Below, one piece after another: positions 55,154 through 63,874 of a DNA stretch of 64,000 bases (position 1 is the first letter of the stretch; every line of letters starts with the position of its first letter). The notes under the pieces are model-generated. The model ran no database searches, had not been told where the DNA came from, and was given only the letters and a program-made list of their open reading frames with translations. This stretch comes from Gammaproteobacteria bacterium (GTDB lineage: Bacteria; Pseudomonadota; Gammaproteobacteria; Burkholderiales; Rhodocyclaceae): NCBI GenBank assembly GCA_018825305.1, contig JAHJEO010000018.1, forward strand, positions 248,001 through 312,000, given 5' to 3'. Position numbers and translations under genes: made by a program.

Positions 55154-55189
55154 CCCATTTCCAAGCGACACCGACAGTCTATCCAGCCG

Positions 55190-56152
55190 ATGAATTCGCC
55201 CGACCCATCGACCCGCATTCGCCGCAACATCGGCGACCTGCTGTTCTTCAACCTGACGCGCGCATTTGCGGCATTCACGCTGCTGCTGCTCGCCGGGATC
55301 ATCGTTTCCCTGGGCATCGGTTCGTGGGAGTCGATCAGCAAGTTCGGCGTCGGTTTCCTCTGGTCGCAGCAATGGAATCCGCCGATGGACGATTTCGGCG
55401 CGCTGATTCCCATCTACGGCACCATCGTCACTTCGCTGATCGCGCTGGTCATCGCGGTGCCGGTGAGCTTCGGCATCGCCTTGTTCCTTACCGAGTTGTC
55501 GCCGGTCTGGCTACGTCGCCCGCTGGGCACCGCGATCGAACTGCTGGCGGCGATTCCGTCGATCGTCTATGGCATGTGGGGCCTGCTGGTCTTTGCGCCG
55601 CTGTTCGCGCAGTATGTGCAACCCTTCCTCGCCGCCACGATTGGGCAGATCCCATTCATCGGGGCCCTGTTCTCCGGGCCGCCGCTGGGCATCGGCCTGC
55701 TGACGGCCGGGATCATCCTCGCCATCATGATCATTCCCTTCATCGCCTCGGTGATGCGCGACGTGTTCGCGGTGACGCCGGACATGCTCAAGGAGTCGGC
55801 CTACGGCGTCGGCGGAACCACCTGGGAAGTGGTGTGGAACGTTGTGCTGCCCTATACCAAGGTGGGCGTCATCGGCGGCATCATGCTCGGCCTCGGTCGT
55901 GCGCTCGGCGAGACCATGGCCGTGACTTTCGTCATCGGCAACACCAACCTGATCAGCGGCATCTCGCTCTACGCTCCCGGCAACAGCATCACCTCGACGC
56001 TGGCCAACGAGTTCGGCGAGGCGACGCCCGGCCTTTATACCGGCGCCCTGATCGAACTCGGCCTCATCCTGTTCCTGATCACGCTGACGGTGCTGGTGTT
56101 CTCCAAGCTGCTGCTGATGCGCCTGGCCAGGAAAGAGGGCAGCCAGGCATGA
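55190..56152 (+). CDS. pstC: Phosphate ABC transporter permease PstC
   Basis: 320 residues from ATG 55190. Six membrane helices; the ABC-permease loop [29 protein letters not shown] contacts Pst[18 protein letters not shown] is typical of PstC. A longer upstream frame would run back into the stem-loop and pstS and is not used. Confidence 0.97.
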   Translation: MNSPDPSTRIRRNIGDLLFFNLTRAFAAFTLLLLAGIIVSLGIGSWESISKFGVGFLWSQQWNPPMDDFGALIPIYGTIVTSLIALVIAVPVSFGIALFLTELSPVWLRRPLGTAIELLAAIPSIVYGMWGLLVFAPLFAQYVQPFLAATIGQIPFIGALFSGPPLGIGLLTAGIILAIMIIPFIASVMRDVFAVTPDMLKESAYGVGGTTWEVVWNVVLPYTKVGVIGGIMLGLGRALGETMAVTFVIGNTNLISGISLYAPGNSITSTLANEFGEATPGLYTGALIELGLILFLITLTVLVFSKLLLMRLARKEGSQA

Positions 56153-56162
56153 GGATCGCGCG

Positions 56163-57002
56163 ATGAAGCTGCTGACCCGGCGCAAGCTGACCAACCACCT
56201 CGCCCTGGCGCTGTCCATGGCGGCCATGTCCTTCGGCCTGTTCTGGCTGATCTGGATCCTGTGGACGACCTTCGACCTTGGTGTCGCCGGCCTTTCGCTC
56301 GACCTTTTCACCAAGATGACGCCGCCGCCCGGCAGTTCCGGCGGCCTGCTCAATGCCATCGTCGGCAGCGCGATCATGGTCGGGCTGGCGACGCTGCTGG
56401 GGACGCCCATCGGCATCTTCACCGGCATCTATCTGGCCGAATACGGCCGTCACACCTGGCTCGGCAAGTCCACCCGCTTCTTCAACGACATCCTGCTGTC
56501 GGCGCCATCCATCGTCATCGGCCTGTTCGTCTATGCCATTTACGTCGCCAAGGTTGGCAAGTTCTCGGGCTTTTCGGGCGTGCTGGCGCTGGCGCTGATC
56601 GTGATTCCCGTCGTGGTGTCCACCACCGAGAACATGTTGCGGCTGGTTCCCAATTCCCTGCGCGAGGCGGCCTTTGCGCTGGGCGCCCCGAAGCGGCTGG
56701 TGATCATGAAGGTGACCCTGCGGGCATCGGTGGCCGGCGTCATCACCGGAGTGCTGCTGGCCGTGGCGCGCATCGCCGGCGAGACAGCACCGTTGCTGTT
56801 CACCGCGCTGTCGAACCAGTTCTGGAGCCTCGACCTCAATGAGCCGATGGCCAACCTGCCGGTAACCATCTTCAAGTTCGCCATGAGTCCCTTCACCGAC
56901 TGGCAGCAACTGGCCTGGGCCGGTGTGTTCCTGATCACCCTGGGCGTGCTGGGCCTCAACATCGCCACCCGAATCCTTTTCCGCCAAAAACACAAACTGT
57001 GA
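56163..57002 (+). CDS. pstA: Phosphate ABC transporter permease PstA
   Basis: 279 residues and six membrane helices. [31 protein letters not shown] is the coupling loop, and [15 protein letters not shown] the PstA hallmark. It pairs with PstC to form the phosphate channel. It starts ten bases after pstC. Confidence 0.97.
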   Translation: MKLLTRRKLTNHLALALSMAAMSFGLFWLIWILWTTFDLGVAGLSLDLFTKMTPPPGSSGGLLNAIVGSAIMVGLATLLGTPIGIFTGIYLAEYGRHTWLGKSTRFFNDILLSAPSIVIGLFVYAIYVAKVGKFSGFSGVLALALIVIPVVVSTTENMLRLVPNSLREAAFALGAPKRLVIMKVTLRASVAGVITGVLLAVARIAGETAPLLFTALSNQFWSLDLNEPMANLPVTIFKFAMSPFTDWQQLAWAGVFLITLGVLGLNIATRILFRQKHKL

Positions 57003-57018
57003 TCCAGAGCGTGTGCCT

Positions 57019-57825
57019 ATGAACATGAACGATATGAACGAAGCCATTTGCGACGTCGCCGCAGCACCGCTGGAAACGCAGATCGAGTTCCGCGATTTCG
57101 ATTTCCATTACGGCAAGTTCCATGCGCTGAAGAACATCAACCTGCCGATCTACCGAAAGAACGTGACGGCCTTCATCGGCCCGTCCGGCTGCGGCAAGTC
57201 GACCCTGCTGCGTACCATGAACCGGATGTACGACCTCTATCCGGAGCAGAAGGCGACCGGCGAACTGCTGCTTGACGGCAAGAACCTGCTCGGGCGCGAC
57301 GTCGACCTGAACACGCTGCGGGCAAAAGTCGGAATGGTGTTCCAGAAGCCGACGCCGTTCCCGATGTCGATCTTCGAGAACATCGCCTTCGGCATCCGCC
57401 TGCACGAGCGCTTGTCGAAAAGCGCGGTCGAGGAGCGGGTCGAGTGGGCGCTGCGCAAGGCGGCGCTGTGGGACGAAGTGAAGGATATCCTCAATCGCAG
57501 CGGCATGAGCATTTCCGGCGGACAGCAGCAGCGCCTGTGCATCGCGCGCGCGGTAGCGGTCAAGCCAGAAGTGCTTCTGCTCGACGAGCCGACCTCGGCG
57601 CTCGATCCGATTTCCACCATGCGAATCGAGGAACTGATCGACGAGCTCAAGGGCGAGTTCACCATCGCCATCGTCACCCACAACATGCAGCAGGCGGCGC
57701 GGATATCGGATTTCACCGCCTATATGTATCTCGGCGAGATGATCGAGTTTGGCGTCACCGACCAGGTCTTCATCAAGCCGCAGAAGAAGCAGACCGAGGA
57801 TTACATCACGGGCCGGTTCGGCTGA
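57019..57825 (+). CDS. pstB: Phosphate ABC transporter ATPase PstB
   Basis: 268 residues from ATG 57019. Walker [11 protein letters not shown]-loop [10 protein letters not shown], signature [14 protein letters not shown] and Walker [16 protein letters not shown]. It drives phosphate import. In many relatives phoU follows; here the next gene is sixA on the other strand, so phoU must be elsewhere or absent. Confidence 0.98.
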   Translation: MNMNDMNEAICDVAAAPLETQIEFRDFDFHYGKFHALKNINLPIYRKNVTAFIGPSGCGKSTLLRTMNRMYDLYPEQKATGELLLDGKNLLGRDVDLNTLRAKVGMVFQKPTPFPMSIFENIAFGIRLHERLSKSAVEERVEWALRKAALWDEVKDILNRSGMSISGGQQQRLCIARAVAVKPEVLLLDEPTSALDPISTMRIEELIDELKGEFTIAIVTHNMQQAARISDFTAYMYLGEMIEFGVTDQVFIKPQKKQTEDYITGRFG

Positions 57826-57854
57826 ACCTGCCCGTGATGTCGCGCTGGCCGGAC

Positions 57855-57878
57855 GCCGTCCCGCCAGCGCCGACTTTT
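57855..57878 (+). repeat. Dispersed 24-base repeat, copy 12 (exact)
   Basis: GCCGTCC + CGCCAGCGCCGACTTTT between the convergent pstB and sixA, ending one base before the sixA stop codon. Confidence 0.9.
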
Positions 57879-57879
57879 T

Positions 57880-58341
57880 TCAGAGCATGTCGGGGCCGAT
57901 CACCGCGCGCAGGAATACCCCGTCATCGCCCGGCTTGTTCTTGCGGCTGATCCACCAGATCGATCCCTTGCGCACCGAAAACCCTTCTTCCTTTCCGCAC
58001 ACCAGCAGCGAGGCAAGTGCGCCGAGCGTCGGCTGGTGGCCGACGATGACCACGGCGGTCGAAGGGTTGGGCCAGCCGGCGGCGGCGAGCAGGTCCGATG
58101 GCGTGGCCCCGGGGCCGATGCGATCGTCGGTATCGTAGGGCAAATCCAGCGGCAGGACGGTTTGCTGTGTACGCATCGACGGACTGACCAGAATGCGCGC
58201 GCCCTTGGGCAACTGCCGCCGCAGCCAGCGTCCGACGACGCGCGCCTGCTTTTCGCCGCGAGGCGTCAGGCGGCGTTTCATGTCGCTCAGGCCGGCTTTC
58301 GATTCCTCGGCCTCGGCGTGGCGCCAAAGTATCAGGTCCAT
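57880..58341 (-). CDS. sixA: Phosphohistidine phosphatase SixA-like
   Basis: 153 residues from ATG 58341 (MDLILWRHAEAEE). Histidine phosphatase with catalytic RHAEAE (H8), RLTPRGEKQA, SPSMRTQQT and the second histidine in VIVGHQPTLG. SixA removes phosphate from histidine on phosphotransfer proteins such as NPr. Its place between pstB and tpiA is not the common order. Divergent from the EAL gene. Confidence 0.92.
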   Translation of the reverse strand: MDLILWRHAEAEESKAGLSDMKRRLTPRGEKQARVVGRWLRRQLPKGARILVSPSMRTQQTVLPLDLPYDTDDRIGPGATPSDLLAAAGWPNPSTAVVIVGHQPTLGALASLLVCGKEEGFSVRKGSIWWISRKNKPGDDGVFLRAVIGPDML

Positions 58342-58423
58342 GGTGGTCTTGCTCCGCTGATTGAAACTGCGATTCTGTCTTGTCAATGTTACAGCCATGC
58401 TGCGATGTGGCATTGTGATCCAG

Positions 58424-58441
58424 ATGTCATCACGGCGTAAC
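58424..58441 (+). promoter_or_regulatory. Pho-box-like site before the EAL-GGDEF gene
   Basis: ATGTCAT-CACG-GCGTAAC; the second half is identical to that of the pstS box. It lies 53 bases before the ATG. The hexamer ten bases on (CAAGCT) is a poor -10. Confidence 0.5.
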
Positions 58442-58493
58442 AATTCTCGCGCAAGCTGCGCCGACTTCAATTTTCGGGGCGATCACTTTCAAC

Positions 58494-60356
58494 ATGGAAA
58501 TGAGCAGCAGCAACCTGTCGTTCCAACTGCGGCGCCAGAATTACATTCTGGGACGCGGCATCCCGCTTCCGGTTGATGCCGGTCTGGCTTCGGCCACGCA
58601 ACTGCGGGAAATCACCGAGCATCGGCTGCTGACCCCGTTGTTTCAGCCCATCGTCGATCTCAAGCAGGGCCGCATCTTCGGCTTCGAGGGGCTGATTCGC
58701 GGCCCGTCGGGCAGTCCGCTGCATTCGCCCGTACAGTTGTTCAGTGCGGCCGAGGCGAACGGGGTCCGTCAAGAAATTGAATACCTGGCACGCGAGGTTA
58801 CCCTGGAACACTTTCGTCAGATGAACCTTTGTGGCCGGCTGTTCCTGAACGTCAGTCCGGAATGCCTTCTGGCGCCAGGTTCCCGTTCGGGAAGGACGCT
58901 CGAAGCGATTCGTGACCTCGGCATTGATCCGGCGCGCGTGGTCATAGAACTGACCGAAAACCAGCCGACCTTCGATTTCGACCTGATGCGCGATGCCGTG
59001 CGGCACTATCGCTCGATGGGGTTTTCCATTGCCATCGACGACCTTGGGCAGGGGTTTTCCAGCCTGCGCCTATGGTCGGAACTTCGTCCCGAGTTCGTCA
59101 AGATCGACCGCCACTTCGTGCAGGGGGTCGAGAGCGACGCCGTCAAACGCCAGTTTCTGCATTCGATCCAGGAAATCGCCCGCGGGGTCGGTTGCACGGT
59201 CATCGCCGAGGGCGTCGAGACCCGCGCCGAACTGGCGGCGATCGCTACCACGGGTATTGCACTGGGCCAGGGTTACTGGTTTGCCCGGCCGAGCGCGATT
59301 CCCGCGCCGAGTTTGTCCGAGGCGGTGTTGGCGGAGTTGCGCGAGGGGGGCGAGGTCCGTCGCGGTCATGGCCGGACCCGCAAGGTGCCGACTGCGGCGA
59401 GTCTGATTCGCGAGGTGCCGACCGTGCCATACGACGCGACCACCGAGTTTGTCTATGCCCTGTTCGAGTCCCAGCCGGATCTGCAATGCCTGCCGGTGCT
59501 GAACGGCAGGCAGCCGGTCGGACTCATCAGCCGCGTGGCCTTGATTGATCGCTTTGCCCGGCCGTACCGGCGCGAACTCTACGGCAAGAAATCGTGTGCG
59601 GTGGTGATGGATGCGCAACCCTTGCTGGTCGAGGCGGGAACCAGTCTGCAGGATCTCAGCTTCCTGCTGGCCGAGGCGGATCCCCGCCATCTTTCGGATG
59701 GCTTTATCGTCGTTGAAGACGGGAAGTACCGTGGTTATGGCAGCAGTCACGACGTCGTCCGCGACATTACCCGGCTTCAGATCGAGGCGGCGCGTCACAC
59801 CAACCCGCTCACCGGGTTCCCCGGCAATCAGCCGCTCAACGAACGCATCGAAGCGAAACTCGCCGATGACGAGGAGTTTTTCGCCTGCTACTGCGATCTC
59901 GACCACTTCAAGCCGTTCAACGACGTCTTCGGCTATTCGCGCGGCGACGAAATGATCCGCGTACTTGCCGATGCGCTGCGTGCCCATTGCGATCCGCGCG
60001 TGGATTTCATGGCCCACATCGGCGGCGACGATTTCATGGTGCTTTTCGCCAGTCCCGACTGGGAGACGCGCTGCCGGCGGCTGCTCGACGAGTTCGGCAT
60101 GGTCGCGCAGCGTTTCTTTCCGGCTGAAGATATGGCGAGGGGCGGCTACGTGGCCGAGAATCGCCAAGGTGTGCGGGAGTTCGTGCCGATCGTGAGTCTT
60201 TCGCTGGGTGTGGTTCACGTCGAGTCGGGCGGTTTCTCGGCATATCATCAAGTATCGGCTGCGGCCGCCGTGGCCAAGAAGGAGGCCAAGAAGCTCGCCG
60301 GCAACAGCCTTTTCGTGGAGAGGCGAAAGGCGCCGGACCTGGCATCACCGTCGTAG
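58494..60356 (+). CDS. EAL-CBS-GGDEF cyclic-di-GMP protein
   Basis: 620 residues: EAL domain at about 40-285, a CBS pair at about 305-425, GGDEF at about 440-600. The EAL side keeps the metal and catalytic residues (FEGLIRG, NVSPE, ELTEN, IDDLGQG, KIDRHFV, AEGVET, GQGYWF), so phosphodiesterase activity is likely. The GGDEF signature is IGGDDF, a conservative change. CBS modules usually sense adenine nucleotides. The Pho-like box upstream would tie c-di-GMP turnover to phosphate. No membrane segments. Confidence 0.93.
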   Translation: MEMSSSNLSFQLRRQNYILGRGIPLPVDAGLASATQLREITEHRLLTPLFQPIVDLKQGRIFGFEGLIRGPSGSPLHSPVQLFSAAEANGVRQEIEYLAREVTLEHFRQMNLCGRLFLNVSPECLLAPGSRSGRTLEAIRDLGIDPARVVIELTENQPTFDFDLMRDAVRHYRSMGFSIAIDDLGQGFSSLRLWSELRPEFVKIDRHFVQGVESDAVKRQFLHSIQEIARGVGCTVIAEGVETRAELAAIATTGIALGQGYWFARPSAIPAPSLSEAVLAELREGGEVRRGHGRTRKVPTAASLIREVPTVPYDATTEFVYALFESQPDLQCLPVLNGRQPVGLISRVALIDRFARPYRRELYGKKSCAVVMDAQPLLVEAGTSLQDLSFLLAEADPRHLSDGFIVVEDGKYRGYGSSHDVVRDITRLQIEAARHTNPLTGFPGNQPLNERIEAKLADDEEFFACYCDLDHFKPFNDVFGYSRGDEMIRVLADALRAHCDPRVDFMAHIGGDDFMVLFASPDWETRCRRLLDEFGMVAQRFFPAEDMARGGYVAENRQGVREFVPIVSLSLGVVHVESGGFSAYHQVSAAAAVAKKEAKKLAGNSLFVERRKAPDLASPS

Positions 60357-60403
60357 CGCCGGCGCCGACCCTCAGTCGGCTGAAAGGGATTGCGGCGAAC
60401 CCG

Positions 60404-60436
60404 CCGGCAAGCAATGTGAGTGCATTGTGTTGCCGG
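60404..60436 (+). terminator. Stem-loop after the EAL-GGDEF gene
   Basis: CCGGCAA-g-CAATG, loop tgagtg, CATTG-tg-TTGCCGG. Stable hairpin without a T run, ahead of the tpiA promoter. Confidence 0.45.
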
Positions 60437-60471
60437 ATCAAGGTTGCTCCGCGTACCTGCGGTGGGTGAAA

Positions 60472-60501
60472 TTGACCATGGCGCAGTCCGGCCGGTATAA
60501 T
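60472..60501 (+). promoter_or_regulatory. Sigma-70 promoter of tpiA
   Basis: TTGACC, 18-base spacer, TATAAT; 34 bases before the tpiA ATG. The best sigma-70 match in the window. Confidence 0.8.
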
Positions 60502-60535
60502 TCGCCCCCTCCCGAATCCTGAAAAGTCAAGAGAC

Positions 60536-61285
60536 ATGGCCCGAACCAAACTTGTTGCCGGCAACTGGAAAATGCATGGCGAAACCGCCGGAAACCAGGC
60601 TCTGCTGGATGCCCTCAAGGCGGGCGCCGCAACCGCCAAGGCCGCGATGGCGGTCTGCGTTCCCTTTCCCTACCTTGGCCAGGCGCGTGCCGCATTGGCC
60701 GGCACGAGCATCGCGTGGGGCTCGCAGGACGTTTCGCGCCACGCCCAGGGTGCCTACACCGGCGAGGTCTGCGCGGCCATGCTCAAGGATTTCGAGTGCC
60801 GCTATGCCATCGTCGGCCATTCAGAGCGTCGCAGCTATCATGGCGAGACCGATGAGGTTGTCGCCGCCAAGGCCGACGCGGCGATCAAGTCGGGCCTGGT
60901 GCCGATCATCTGTGTCGGCGAAACCTTGGCCGAGCGCGAGGGCAACATCACGGCGGCCGTGATCACTCGCCAACTCGACGCCGTGATCGCCAGCATCGGT
61001 GCCGCCGGGCTGGCGAAGTCGGTGGTGGCCTACGAGCCCGTCTGGGCCATCGGCACCGGCAAGACCGCGAGTCCGGAGCAGGCGCAGGAAGTGCATGCGT
61101 CGATCCGCGCCCGTGTCGCCAAGGAGGATGCCAATGTTGCCGCCGGCCTGCAGATTCTTTACGGCGGTAGCATGAAGCCGAACAATGCCAAGGAATTGAT
61201 GGCACAGCCCGATATCGACGGCGGCCTGATTGGCGGCGCTGCCCTGGTGGCGGCAGACTTTCTGGCCATCTGCGCCGCGGCCTGA
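60536..61285 (+). CDS. tpiA: Triosephosphate isomerase
   Basis: 249 residues. AGNWKMHG (substrate lysine), [10 protein letters not shown] (catalytic histidine), [12 protein letters not shown] (catalytic glutamate and loop 6) and [10 protein letters not shown]. It interconverts DHAP and glyceraldehyde-3-phosphate. secG follows 14 bases later, a common linkage. Confidence 0.98.
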   Translation: MARTKLVAGNWKMHGETAGNQALLDALKAGAATAKAAMAVCVPFPYLGQARAALAGTSIAWGSQDVSRHAQGAYTGEVCAAMLKDFECRYAIVGHSERRSYHGETDEVVAAKADAAIKSGLVPIICVGETLAEREGNITAAVITRQLDAVIASIGAAGLAKSVVAYEPVWAIGTGKTASPEQAQEVHASIRARVAKEDANVAAGLQILYGGSMKPNNAKELMAQPDIDGGLIGGAALVAADFLAICAAA

Positions 61286-61299
61286 ACTGGAGTGACGCG

Positions 61300-61656
61300 A
61301 TGAGTTATATGTATCCGCTGGTTTTGACGATCCACATCCTGGTCGGCGTGTCCGTCATCGGCCTGGTGCTGTTGCAGCACGGCAAGGGCGCCGACATGGG
61401 AGCGGCGTTCGGCAGCGGTTCCTCCGGCAGCCTGTTCGGCGCATCGGGGTCGGCTAACTTCATGTCGCGCACGACGGGCATCCTCGCCGCGGTTTTCTTC
61501 ATGACCAGCCTGGGCCTTGCCTACATGGCGAACGCCAAGCCGGCGGTTTCCGGCAGCGTCATGGACGCGGCGGTGCAGCAGGTACCGGCCACAGCTCCTG
61601 CAGACGTACCGGCACCGGCCAAGGATGGCTCGAAGGCCCAGGACATACCGAAATAA
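61300..61656 (+). CDS. secG: Preprotein translocase subunit SecG
   Basis: 118 residues. Two membrane helices: LVLTIHILVGVSVIGLVLLQHGKGADMGAAFG with the conserved loop and GSSGSLFGASGSANFMSRTT before the second helix. A 40-residue proline/alanine-rich tail follows. It assists SecYEG. Confidence 0.96.
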   Translation: MSYMYPLVLTIHILVGVSVIGLVLLQHGKGADMGAAFGSGSSGSLFGASGSANFMSRTTGILAAVFFMTSLGLAYMANAKPAVSGSVMDAAVQQVPATAPADVPAPAKDGSKAQDIPK

Positions 61657-61681
61657 CCGCAGCTACTTCGCACCGATTGCC

Positions 61682-62446
61682 ATGAGCCCACCGCCGCTTG
61701 CCATCCGCGAACAGTTGCGCGCCGAGCGCTTCAACACCGTCTGGAAAGAAGAGTTGCACGACGTATTCGTCGACGTCGCGCCCTATTACGACCGCGCCAA
61801 TCATATCGCCAGCTTCGGGCTGTGGAATTGGTTTCTGCGCAATTTCATGTCCATCATCGAATTGCGTCCCGGTCAGCGCGTGCTCGACGTTTGCGCCGGC
61901 ACCAATGCCGTTGGCATCGCACTGCTGCAGCGCGAGCCTAGCCTCGAATTACATGCCATGGATCGCAGCGCCGCGATGCAGGAAGTCGGCAAGCAGCGCG
62001 CCGAGGCGCGTGGCCTCAAGATCGCCAGCAGTACCATCGGCGACGTACACGTGCTGCCCTTCCCCGACAACCATTTCGACGTGGTAACGCTGCAGTGGGC
62101 CTCGCGGCACTTGCGTGTGCGCGACCTTTTCAGCGAAATCCATCGTGTGCTGAAGCCGGGTGGTCGTTTCCATCACTGCGACATGTTGCGCCCCGGCAAT
62201 CCCGTCGTCGAGAAGCTTTACTACGCCTATCTGCGCGGCAGTCTGGCCATTACCGGGCTGCTCTTCGGCAGCGGCAGCGCGGCGCTGGGGGCGAAAAAGT
62301 ACTTCATCGAAGCGCTGGAAATGTTCTATTCCGCCGACGAGCTTTCGCAGGTGCTGCGCGAGCTGGGTTATGTGGACGTCATTTCGAAGTCGCTCCTTGC
62401 CGGCATGATCGGGCTGCATCGCGCGGCCAAGCCCGCGGCCGACTGA
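61682..62446 (+). CDS. UbiE/COQ5-like SAM-dependent methyltransferase
   Basis: 254 residues from ATG 61682. UbiE-like opening with VWKEELHDVFVDVAPYYDRANHIAS, SAM motif RVLDVCAGTNAVGIALL (the usual GTG is GTN), DVHVLPFPDNHFDVVTLQWASRHL and VLKPGGRFHHCDM. It differs enough from true UbiE that the substrate is uncertain; a quinone or lipid-type acceptor is likely. It lies between secG and nuoA, with the next unknown gene 33 bases on. Confidence 0.8.
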   Translation: MSPPPLAIREQLRAERFNTVWKEELHDVFVDVAPYYDRANHIASFGLWNWFLRNFMSIIELRPGQRVLDVCAGTNAVGIALLQREPSLELHAMDRSAAMQEVGKQRAEARGLKIASSTIGDVHVLPFPDNHFDVVTLQWASRHLRVRDLFSEIHRVLKPGGRFHHCDMLRPGNPVVEKLYYAYLRGSLAITGLLFGSGSAALGAKKYFIEALEMFYSADELSQVLRELGYVDVISKSLLAGMIGLHRAAKPAAD

Positions 62447-62479
62447 GCCGCGGTCGGGGGCAACCGGACTCGGGCCGGC

Positions 62480-63121
62480 ATGACTCCCGCGGATGCACTG
62501 GTCGCATTCGACCGCAAAATCCTCGAAACCTACAGTCGCCGTACTGCCAGCGCCTTGGGTACGGCGTTGCCGTTGCGCATGGCGTTGCCGCGGATCGAAT
62601 CGTTTCTGGCGCTGAACGTCGCCAAGGAAGTGCGCAAGGACGCCCTGGTTATCCGCCAAGCGGGCGGAGTGTCGGGCCGGCAATCAGTTCCTGACGCCGC
62701 AGTGCTGCGGCAATTGTATGAGGCGACCCTGGAGGTCGATAGCGACTTCCTGGCGCGTATTGGCGGTTTTCCCGTTGGCATCGTGATTCGTTACGAGGAG
62801 ATCGAGCCAATTCGTCTGCGGCGGATAGGGCGCCTGTACCGTGCGGCACAGATGATCGTCGAAGATTGGTCGCAACAAGGCGGGGGGCGGGCAGCCTTGC
62901 GGAGCAGATTCACGCGCGGAGAACTGGAAACGCTTGTATATGATCTGTTGCAACTGTATGCGCTTGAAACGCAGGCGCTGAGTCGCTCGCTGCGCTTGCC
63001 TGGCCTCCTGACTCCTCTGCGCGAGGGCATCGCCCGCAGCCTCTATCGGGTAATGATCGATACGGCGGGGCGCTTGGCCCGGGAGGTGGCGACTGTCGTG
63101 CATCGCCCGGGGCGGAACTGA
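62480..63121 (+). CDS. Hypothetical protein next to the UbiE-like gene
   Basis: 213 residues, mostly helical, with arginine-rich segments (IEPIRLRRIGRLYRAAQMIVEDW) and a leucine-rich C-terminal half (LETLVYDLLQLYALETQALSRSLRLPG). No signal peptide, membrane span or motif that I recognise. Codon use and frame look genuine, and a strong stem-loop follows the stop. It probably shares a transcript with the methyltransferase. Confidence 0.65.
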   Translation: MTPADALVAFDRKILETYSRRTASALGTALPLRMALPRIESFLALNVAKEVRKDALVIRQAGGVSGRQSVPDAAVLRQLYEATLEVDSDFLARIGGFPVGIVIRYEEIEPIRLRRIGRLYRAAQMIVEDWSQQGGGRAALRSRFTRGELETLVYDLLQLYALETQALSRSLRLPGLLTPLREGIARSLYRVMIDTAGRLAREVATVVHRPGRN

Positions 63122-63151
63122 CTTCGCCACGCCGCGATCGGCGTGGCGAAG
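63122..63151 (+). terminator. Stem-loop after the hypothetical gene
   Basis: Perfect 13-base stem CTTCGCCACGCCG / CGGCGTGGCGAAG with loop CGAT, directly after the stop. A run of seven T comes only 25 bases later (63178-63184). Confidence 0.6.
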
Positions 63152-63307
63152 GTGGCTGGATCTTGTCCGCGGGCATGTTTTTTTGCACCGCACTAACGAC
63201 GCTTGCTATATACTCCTGCCCTGAAAATTCCGGTGCCCGGCAATGACCGCTGGGGTGCAATTGGCAGTCAATGACTGTCAGTAAAATTACGGTAACGCAA
63301 TGTCCGG

Positions 63308-63392
63308 GCCGTCGTGGTGAAATTGGTAGACACGCTATCTTGAGGGGGTAGTGGCGAAAGCTGTGCGAGTTCGAGTCTCGCCGACGGCACCA
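63308..63392 (+). tRNA. tRNA-Leu (GAG anticodon)
   Basis: 85 bases with encoded CCA. Acceptor GCCGTCG / CGACGGC, anticodon stem CTATC / GGTAG with loop TTGAGGG (GAG), long variable arm, T arm GAGTTCGAGTCTC. Its place before nuoA is usual in betaproteobacteria. A TATACT -10 lies at 63209-63214. Confidence 0.95.
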
Positions 63393-63483
63393 AGTATTTT
63401 GAATCTGGTTTTTCGAAGCAGGGCGGCACAAGCAGGTCCAGTAACACGGGCAGCACTGTAACCAAGCGGTACAAGCCACAAAA

Positions 63484-63858
63484 ATGCTGGAAAACTATTT
63501 TCCCATTCTCGTTTTTGTTTTCGTCGCGCTGATCTTCGGTTGCGCTCCGATCATCATGGGTCGGCTATTGGGTCCGCATCGTCCCGATCCCGAAAAGCTC
63601 TCGGCCTTCGAGTGCGGCTTCGAGGCCTTCGAGGATGCGCGCATGAAGTTCGATGTGCGCTACTACCTGGTCGCCATCATCTTCATCCTGTTCGATCTCG
63701 AAATCGCCTTCCTCTTTCCCTGGGCGGCGATCTTTCAGGAAATCGTTAACACGGAGTCCGTGAAGCTGTTCGGCTTCATCGAAATGATGGTGTTCATCAC
63801 CATCCTGATCGTCGGCTACATCTACGCCTGGGCCAAGGGCGCGCTGGACTGGGAATGA
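63484..63858 (+). CDS. nuoA: NADH-quinone oxidoreductase subunit A
   Basis: 124 residues and three membrane helices. [43 protein letters not shown] is the most conserved NuoA block. First gene of the complex I operon, ahead of nuoB. Confidence 0.97.
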   Translation: MLENYFPILVFVFVALIFGCAPIIMGRLLGPHRPDPEKLSAFECGFEAFEDARMKFDVRYYLVAIIFILFDLEIAFLFPWAAIFQEIVNTESVKLFGFIEMMVFITILIVGYIYAWAKGALDWE

Positions 63859-63874
63859 TCTTGGAGAACAAGGC

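Noticed and set aside
60344-60367. GTAGCGCCGGCGCCGACC at the end of the EAL gene as a further motif copy
   Set aside because: About six differences, including loss of the T run; it could be a decayed copy but cannot be told from GC-rich chance.
63265-63296. CAGTCAATGACTG palindrome and CTGTCAG before tRNA-Leu(GAG) as regulator sites
   Set aside because: Short symmetry of 13 bases without a matching second half-site or family consensus; not enough to name a regulator.
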